Source of the DNA: Morella rubra
Taxonomy: Eukaryota; Streptophyta; Magnoliopsida; Fagales; Myricaceae
Assembly (NCBI GenBank): GCA_003952965.2
Contig: CM025849.1
Location: 15,663,366 to 15,727,365, forward strand
DNA length: 64,000 nt
Reading direction: 5' to 3'
Positions 58,206-64,000 of the stretch are shown here, in pieces. Numbering within the stretch: position 1 is the first letter of the stretch; each line of letters starts with the position of its first letter. The notes beneath the pieces were generated by a model, which was not told where the DNA came from, searched no databases, and was given only the letters and a program-made list of their open reading frames with translations. Made by a program: the position numbers and the translations under genes.

Positions 58206-59311
58206 CAAAAGACCAGATCATCTCCTCAAGGAAAATAGATTAATTTCAAACTCGTGTAAAAAAAAATAGATAAAAGATTTTACTAAAAACAGTTCAGATT
58301 CATATTTTTGGATTTAAGAGAGTCTGAAACGAAATTAAAACAACACAAAACGTAACCTAAGAATATAACATGCATTAAATTAAATGACGAAAAGTAAATA
58401 ACGGAAATTGAATGGCAAAAATAAATAACAATAAGTAAAGGACGAAAATTAAATGACAAGGAATAATAATAATAATAAAGAGCACAAGATTCTTAGATTA
58501 ATAATATTGTCTTATTACAACCCAAGATTCAAGTTAAAAGAAAAAAAAAAAAAACATAATCCAAAATTGAAATAGAAATTACAGGAAATTAAAGAGCAAG
58601 AAACTTAAATCTAAATCCTAGGAATTGAAATACAAGACATTGAAATAATACAACATAAAAGAAACTAATCTAAAAACTAAAAATAATGAAGAGAGAGAGT
58701 AAAGATGCGGCCAAAGAGAAAAATGTGAGAGTATCGACTAAGGGAGAAAATTGAGAGAGAAGAGAGAGGAAGGAAAGAGAAAAGGGAAAATAAAAGGTGA
58801 GAAGTGGAGAGAGAGAAGAGAGTAACGCATAAAATATAGTCCTGAATGGACATCACTGGTTGACAACGTCAAAGTATGTGTACATAATACATGAATAAAT
58901 ACAAACCTCTCAGGTCTAAGGACAATACTGAATTGTGATAGAACAACCTTTAACCTGACAGTGATCATTCCAAAAGGCGTTCTTAATCGGATCTGTTCAG
59001 TGTATGTACTTTTACATGACACCACTTGTCTGCTTAAGGTCATACCTCAATGATGGAATCAATCATTCTCCTGCACAACAAGTGTAGACTTTATGGACAA
59101 AAGTCTAGAACAATTTCAGGCTTACAAGGAACTGAAAAATCATTATTCCCTGCCTTTGATTCATTAATCTCTAGCATGATTTTTCTACAATGTTACCTGA
59201 ACAAATTTACATACATAACATCTCATGTTACGTATAAACCCATAACAACAATAATATATGTGAAAAACAAATAAACTTTTATTATCAAATAATAAAGGAA
59301 AAAACAAAACG
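58206..59311. other. Non-coding DNA; right part probably 3' region of the second Copia
   Basis: From 58,370 to 58,470 there is an A-rich quasi-repeat (aaatgacgaaaag, aaataacggaaat, aaataacaataag, aaatgacaaggaat) and an (AAT)n tract near 58,464-58,478. A purine-rich stretch lies near 58,740-58,830. The part from about 58,840 to 59,311 is directly 3' of the RNase H gene on the minus strand and may be its untranslated tail or LTR. I could not set LTR ends. No gene recognised. Confidence 0.4.
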
Positions 59312-60712
59312 TCAAACCCAATCATACATATATCTCAAACCCATATCCTTAATATGTTTCTCAAACACTTTCTGAGATAAAGGCTTTGTAAATGGATCAG
59401 CTAAATTATCAGCTGATGCAACCTTTACCATTGTGACATCACCTCTGGATATGATATCACGTATTAGGTGAAAACGACGTTCTATGTGCTTCATCCTTTG
59501 ATGAGACCTTGGTTCCACTGCCTGTGCAATTGCACCATTGTTATCGCAGTATAAGGAAATAGGCGCCTCAATCGAAGGGACAACTTCAAGTTCTTGAATG
59601 AACTTGCGAATCCACACAACTTCTTTTGCAGCTTCACTTGCAGCAACATATTATGCTTCAGTTGTAGAATCAGCAATAGTACTTTGCTTGAAACTTCTCC
59701 AACTGAATGCTCCTTTGCCAAGAAGGAACACAAATTTGGATGTTGATCTTCTATCATCAATGTCTGATTGAAAATCCGAATCTGTATATCCCTGGACAGT
59801 CAGATCCTCACTACCATACACTAAGAAATAATATTTTGTATTTCTCAAATACTTGAGGATATGTTTCACTGCTGACCAATGTTCTGGACCTAGATTGGAT
59901 TGGTATCTACTTACAACGCTAACTGCATGACTGATATCAGGTCTAGTACAAAGCATAGCATACATGAGACTCCATACAGCCGAAGCATAATGGCAGTTAC
60001 TCATCTTCTCTTCTTTCTTCAGGTGTTTTTGGACACATCTGCTTAGAGAGATGAATTCATGTCTAAAGGGTAGAAACCCTTTCTTGGAATTTACCATGCT
60101 AAATCTAGCCAATATCCTGTCAATATAATTAACCTGTGAGAGACCCAATAATCTCTTCTTTCGGTCTCTAAACACTTTGATCCCGAGTATGTAGGATGCT
60201 TCCCCAAGGTCTTTCATTGAAAATTGGTTAGACAACCACATTTTCACAGATGACAAAGCCCCTACATCATTCCCAATGAGTAGTATGTCATCTACATAAA
60301 GAACCAAAAAGGTGATAGCACTCCCACTAACCTTCTTGTAGACACAAGGTTCATCCATGTTTTGTGAGAAACCAAACATTTTGATTGACTCATCAAAACG
60401 GATGTTCCAACAACGTGATGCTTGTTTTAGGTCATAAATGGATTTCTCCAATTTGCACACTTTTGATTCATTTTCCCGAGATATGAAACCTTCTGGCTGG
60501 TCCATATAAATTTCTTCATGGATGTACCCATTCAAGAATGCGGTTTTCACATCCATCTGCCATATCTCATAATCATAGTATGCTGCAATTGCCAATAGAA
60601 TCCTTATGGACTTTAGCATAGCTACTGGTGAAAAGGTTTCCTCATAATCAATACCAGCCTTTTGAGTATACCCTTTCGCTACCAGCCTAGCTTTAAAGGT
60701 CTCTACCTTTCC
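59312..60712 (-). pseudogene. Copia RT-RNase H fragment (TNT1/Tork-like), 5'-truncated, one internal stop
   Basis: The frame enters at [16 protein letters not shown] (60,709 downward). It runs through the RT blocks WQMDVKTAFLNGYIHEEIYM (60,569-60,510), KSIYDLKQASRCWNIRFDES, and the catalytic LVLYVDDILLIGND (60,313-60,272). It then continues into the RNase H blocks GYTDSDFQSD, SWRSFKQSTIADSTTEA, a TAA stop (59,651-59,653, likely from GAA), YVAASEAAKE, LYCDNNGAIAQA, HIERRFHLIRD, and a normal stop at 59,312. Apart from that one stop the frame is open for about 465 codons, so this copy is young. Gag, protease and integrase are absent. Its 5' side is fused to CHX coding sequence with no 5' LTR. 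Confidence 0.92.
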
Positions 60713-62234
60713 TGTTGGTCTAGTGGATTGAAGACCAATGTAGCCACGATTCAGGGGCTCCAATCTTGGGGTCTTCTGGTTTTAGTCACATTAACTGCTT
60801 GCTTTGGGAAGATATTTGGCACTCTTCTGGTGTCCCTTCTTTGCAAAGTGCCTCCTCGTGATGCCATCGCGTTGGGGATCCTAATGAACACCAAAGGCTT
60901 GATTGAACTTATTGTTCTCAATATTGGTAAAGATAGAAAGGTAAGGTGACTGTCCTTTATCTTGATGGTGAGGATCAAAGCTGTAATTATGTAATGAGGG
61001 CTTTGCTGTTATCCTTTTGCAGGTGTTGAATGACCAGACTTTTGCCCTTATGGTTCTAATGGCTCTTTTTACCACCTTCATCACTACTCCTCTAATCACT
61101 GCCATGTACGGGCCAGCAAAAAGGTCAAGAAAAGCTGATTTCAAGCATCGAACAATCGAAAGGGAAAACCCAAATACTCAACTCAGGATTTTGTCTTGTT
61201 ACCAAAGCGCAAGAAGCATTCCATCGATGATAAACCTTATTGAAGCCTCAAGAGGTTCTGAGAAGCGGGAAGGACTTTGCGTGTATGTAATGCACCTCAT
61301 GGAGCTGTCTGAGAGGTCCTCGGCTATATTAATGGTAAACAAGGCAAGAAGAAACGGGTTGCCCTTCTGGAATAAGGGCCAGCGATCAGATTCTGACTAT
61401 TTTGTTGTGGCGTTTGAGGCTTACAGGCAACTGAGTCGCGTGTCCATACGGTCAATGAGTGAAATCTCGTCCATGTCCGACATGCACGAGGACATATGTA
61501 CAACCGCTGAGAGGAAGGGAGCTGCAATCATAATTCTTCCATTCCATAAGCACCAGAGAGTGGATGGTTCACTGGAAACTACCCGAAATGACTTCCGCTG
61601 GGTCAACCGCAAGGTTCTTGAGCATGCACAATGTTCAGTAGGGATTTTAGTTGATCGTGGGCTTGGCGGAACGACCCAAGTAGCAGCAAGTAATGTTTCT
61701 TATTCCATTGTAGTCCCCTTCTTCGGGGGATGTGATGACCGTGAAGCCCTTGCTTATGGGGCTCGAATGGCGGAGCACCCTGGTATAGGACTGACGGTCA
61801 TTCGTTTCATAGTGAAACCTGAAAGCATGGAGGAGATTGTCGAGATAAATATTGATGACTCGAGTCCGAGCATCAAACGGTGGGCAGAAGACGAGGAGTT
61901 CCTTGCTGAATTCAAGCAAAACAGTCTCAAGGATGACTCTGCGGCATATCAAGAGAGAGCTGTCGGAAATGCTGCAGATACAATCTCCGTGCTCCTTGAG
62001 TTGAACTGCTGCAATCTGTTTTTGGTGGGTCGAATGCCTCAAGGAGAAGTTGCGCTAGATTTAAGCAGGAATGACTGCCCTGAGCTGGGGCCTCTAGGAA
62101 ATTTATTGACTTCTCCCGACTTCTCAACACCAGCATCAGTTTTGGTCGTGCAGCAATATAATAGTCGAGCATCCCCAAATTTTATTATACAGATGGAGGA
62201 AGATTTACCTGACAAAGAAGCAGAATCTAACTAG
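60713..62234 (+). pseudogene. Cation/H+ antiporter (CHX16-20-like), C-terminal part only
   Basis: CHX proteins are CPA2 monovalent cation/proton exchangers of plant endomembranes or plasma membrane. Coding starts mid-protein at [20 protein letters not shown] (60,719 on), the last third of the membrane domain, with [17 protein letters not shown] intact. A GT-AG intron (60,941-61,022) follows, at a place typical for the family. Exon 2 (61,023-62,234) holds the last membrane segment (FALMVLMALFTTFITTPLI) and the full cytosolic tail: YVMHLMELSERSSAILM, ILPFHKHQRVDGSLETTR, FRWVNRKVLEHA, FFGGCDDREALAYGARMAEH and CPELGPLGNLLTSPDFST. About 477 of the usual ~800 residues remain, all open. The first membrane segments and the start codon are missing, replaced at 60,711-60,718 by reversed Copia pol. 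It is either a true truncation or an assembly misjoin. Confidence 0.9.
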
Positions 62235-62700
62235 TGAATTACAGAATGTAACCGAATGTTGTCAGATTATGTTTCTTTTCCTAAGTTTTCCAGGTTATGT
62301 TTACCATGTTGATAAATCTCAGTAAATGGTACATCATGTGGTCTTATTCCTAAATCGCATATATTTTTATGGTAAATAATCTAACATGCTCCTGCTAAAT
62401 TACCCATTATTCTACAGAGGTTGTTCTGCTGCTACTTGTTTTTAAGATAGTAAATTAGTAATTATGGTGAGAAAGGTTATCAGCAAGCTAATAAAACAAA
62501 ATAATAAGAAAAACTAAAAAATTAACCACTAATACTACCAAAATTCTGAAGCCGAAGCATACCTTTTAGACAACAACGAGGCATGTTCAATTCCATCATA
62601 CCTGTTTCTAAGACCCTCTGCCCCCTGCCTTGCCAAAAAAAGCTGCTATTTGATCATTAGAGCTCCGTAAATGGATTCCACATGTTTGACAGAATAACAG
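62235..62700. other. 3' flank of the CHX fragment
   Basis: A/T-rich DNA with no recognisable gene. AATAAA-type words (for example near 62,491) could serve as polyadenylation signals, but none stands out. Confidence 0.4.
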
Positions 62701-63549
62701 AGTAGGCCATGATTGCTAAACTCCACCTTTTTCCTTCCCTGTTCTCTCTCTCTCCGTCAACAAACTAATTTGCTTCTCGCTTTTGCTTCAACACTGAACA
62801 CAGGGGAAGAAACAACTTTTCGAAAAGTCTAGACAGAGAGGGCCTCCTTCTCTCTAGACTCCCCCCTTTTCTCTCTTTTGCAACCCCCTCCCACACTCAT
62901 CCATTCTCCGGGCGATGGGAGGAGTTCCTCCTCCTGTCCACCCACCTCCTGGCCTGCCGTCGGCCGGTTAAAAGTTGTTTCTTTGTGTTTTCTTGATATA
63001 ATATTGGTGGTTTTGTTTCCTGGTTCTTGCTCCGGTGAAGACTTCTCAGCGACGGCAAGGCATTCTTTGATGAGCACACGCCCCTTGGTTGGCATCAGCG
63101 GCTCCAAATCTTCGACGTTGTCCCTGACCGGTTCTTGGCTCTCCACACGCCACTCTTGAGGCGCGTGGATCTGACGTGTCTGGTGTCTTCTCCCTTTTTG
63201 ACCGAGTTTCTCCTCTGTGGGCTCTTTTGTTGCAGGTGTTTGTTCGGCTCCTCCTTCTCCGGTGACTATATCCGTCGTTCTCAGCGGGTTCTGTTGTGCC
63301 TCGGGTCTTTAGACCTGGGTTAGGTTTGTGGGTCTATGGACCCGGTTGGGTGAGGCCCTTATATCCTATTGTGCTGGGACCCTTACAGTCTTTAGGTTGT
63401 TTCTGGCCCTTTGAGCCTTTGAAAGTGATGTAGTGGGTCTTTGTACCCCATTTGAACGTTTCCAGCCATGGATGGTTCCAGATTCTGCACTTGTATTCTC
63501 TCTTCCCTAGGAAATGAAATCCACCATTGCTTAGAAAAAAAAAAAAAAA
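62700..63549 (+). mobile_element. Probable poly(A)-tailed retroposon (LINE end or similar)
   Basis: A C/T-rich left part (ttccctgttctctctctctcc near 62,736) is followed by GC-richer text, then T/G-rich text with repeated 'gggtctttagacc/gggtctatggaccc/ggtctttgtacccc' phrases (63,303-63,450). It ends at cattgcttag and a run of about 16 A (63,534-63,549). This layout fits a retroposed RNA or LINE 3' part. A short aacacag flanks both sides (62,797-62,803 and 63,548-63,554) and may be a target duplication, which would set the left edge near 62,804. Open frames of about 100 codons here have no domain. Confidence 0.45.
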
Positions 63550-63679
63550 CACAGAGAAGGCCATGAGTAAATTGATAAGTGATACTTCTGGGATGTGGTC
63601 ACTAGTGTTATTCGTTTTCTTTTCTTTTTTGTTAATACCAGTTTTGCCCGAATAGGCTTTTGTGTATATCAGGGGATGA

Positions 63680-64000
63680 GGATTGTTTGAAAAGTCATAA
63701 TTAGCCTTGTATCCATAGAGTAAAATTAATTTCGTATCCGCTATTATTAAAACAGCAATTCGAGCCATTTATCTTTTGAAAATCATCAATGTACGCTCCC
63801 CGTCCAAATTAAGCGTTAAGTGGGACGGAAAAATATATAAAATGACTAAAATGCCCCTCAAATACAAAATTACTAAAAAAAAAATTTAAAAAAAAAAATT
63901 TTTAAATTTATATTTTTATATATATATATATATATTTAAATAAAACTATTGAAACTCTATTTCAATAATCTATTTATTTTTAATTGATTTCTTAAATTTT
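63680..64000. repeat. Dispersed repeat copy B and A/T-rich window end
   Basis: Phrases gaaaagtcataattagcct, atcatcaatgtacgc, ccgtccaaattaagcgttaag and gactaaaatgcccct match the copy at 58,085-58,205; this copy has an added ~65 bp between the first two phrases. It is followed by A-runs and a (TA)n tract (63,914-63,935). The word actaaaatgcccctc is also in the MITE near 32,115, so these repeats may be related. The element probably continues past the window edge. Confidence 0.65.

Noticed and set aside
61647..62042. 131-codon minus-strand frame opposite CHX exon 2
   Set aside because: Antisense shadow of the well-conserved CHX coding strand.
63334..63768. 144-codon minus-strand frame at the right end
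   Set aside because: It spans a poly(A) tail and two different repeats and includes a Phe run from the A tract; not a gene.

Overview
The window is nuclear DNA of a flowering plant, most likely a eudicot. The evidence is a seven-exon glyoxalase I gene with U-rich introns, a plant-type cation/H+ exchanger (CHX) fragment, a plant LRR receptor-kinase relic, and a dense nested load of plant transposons (SIRE-type Copia, very long Gypsy-type LTRs, CACTA, LINE, MITE and fold-back elements). The species cannot be told from the sequence. Most open frames of 60-130 codons are chance frames. Only one gene looks intact.

Left part (1-20.6 kb): a SIRE-type LTR cut by the window edge, an unexplained stretch, several fold-back repeats and a decayed minus-strand LRR receptor-kinase fragment (about 4.2-5.1 kb). 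Next come about 15 kb with no recognisable gene, centred on a 1,000-N assembly gap (13,402-14,401). Base composition in this stretch is strand-skewed, A/C-rich left of the gap and G/T-rich right of it. It may be poorly polished sequence.

Middle (20.6-36.2 kb): degraded LTR and CACTA pieces, a LINE interrupted by a small Gypsy deletion derivative that keeps LTR end, PBS-like site and gag, then the intact glyoxalase I gene (26,472-30,485; 185 aa; seven exons with GT-AG introns). Just downstream are three tandem ~237-bp repeats, a MITE with a TA target duplication, a 5'-truncated LINE, and a 509-bp Mutator-type MITE.

Right part (36.4-64 kb): a nearly full-length, decayed 5.15-kb CACTA transposon with a tandem duplication across its right end; a LINE truncated by the LTR of a SIRE Copia; and the Copia itself (minus strand, about 44.5-58.1 kb). 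The Copia carries two very large solo LTRs of one Gypsy-type family, in opposite orientations: 44,885-48,172 (target duplication AAGGA) and 51,775-55,301 (target duplication AAGAT). After this, a second Copia RT/RNase H fragment (59,312-about 60,712, minus) abuts the 3' portion of a CHX antiporter gene (about 60,713-62,234, plus) with no intervening sequence. The CHX gene has therefore lost its first ~40% here. The window ends in a poly(A)-tailed retroposon-like stretch and a repeat also found at 58.1 kb.

The genes do not form a functional set. Glyoxalase I (methylglyoxal detoxification) is the only gene I would expect to make a normal product. I ran no alignments: all homology calls come from recognising family motifs by eye, and insertion boundaries from matching terminal sequences and target duplications.
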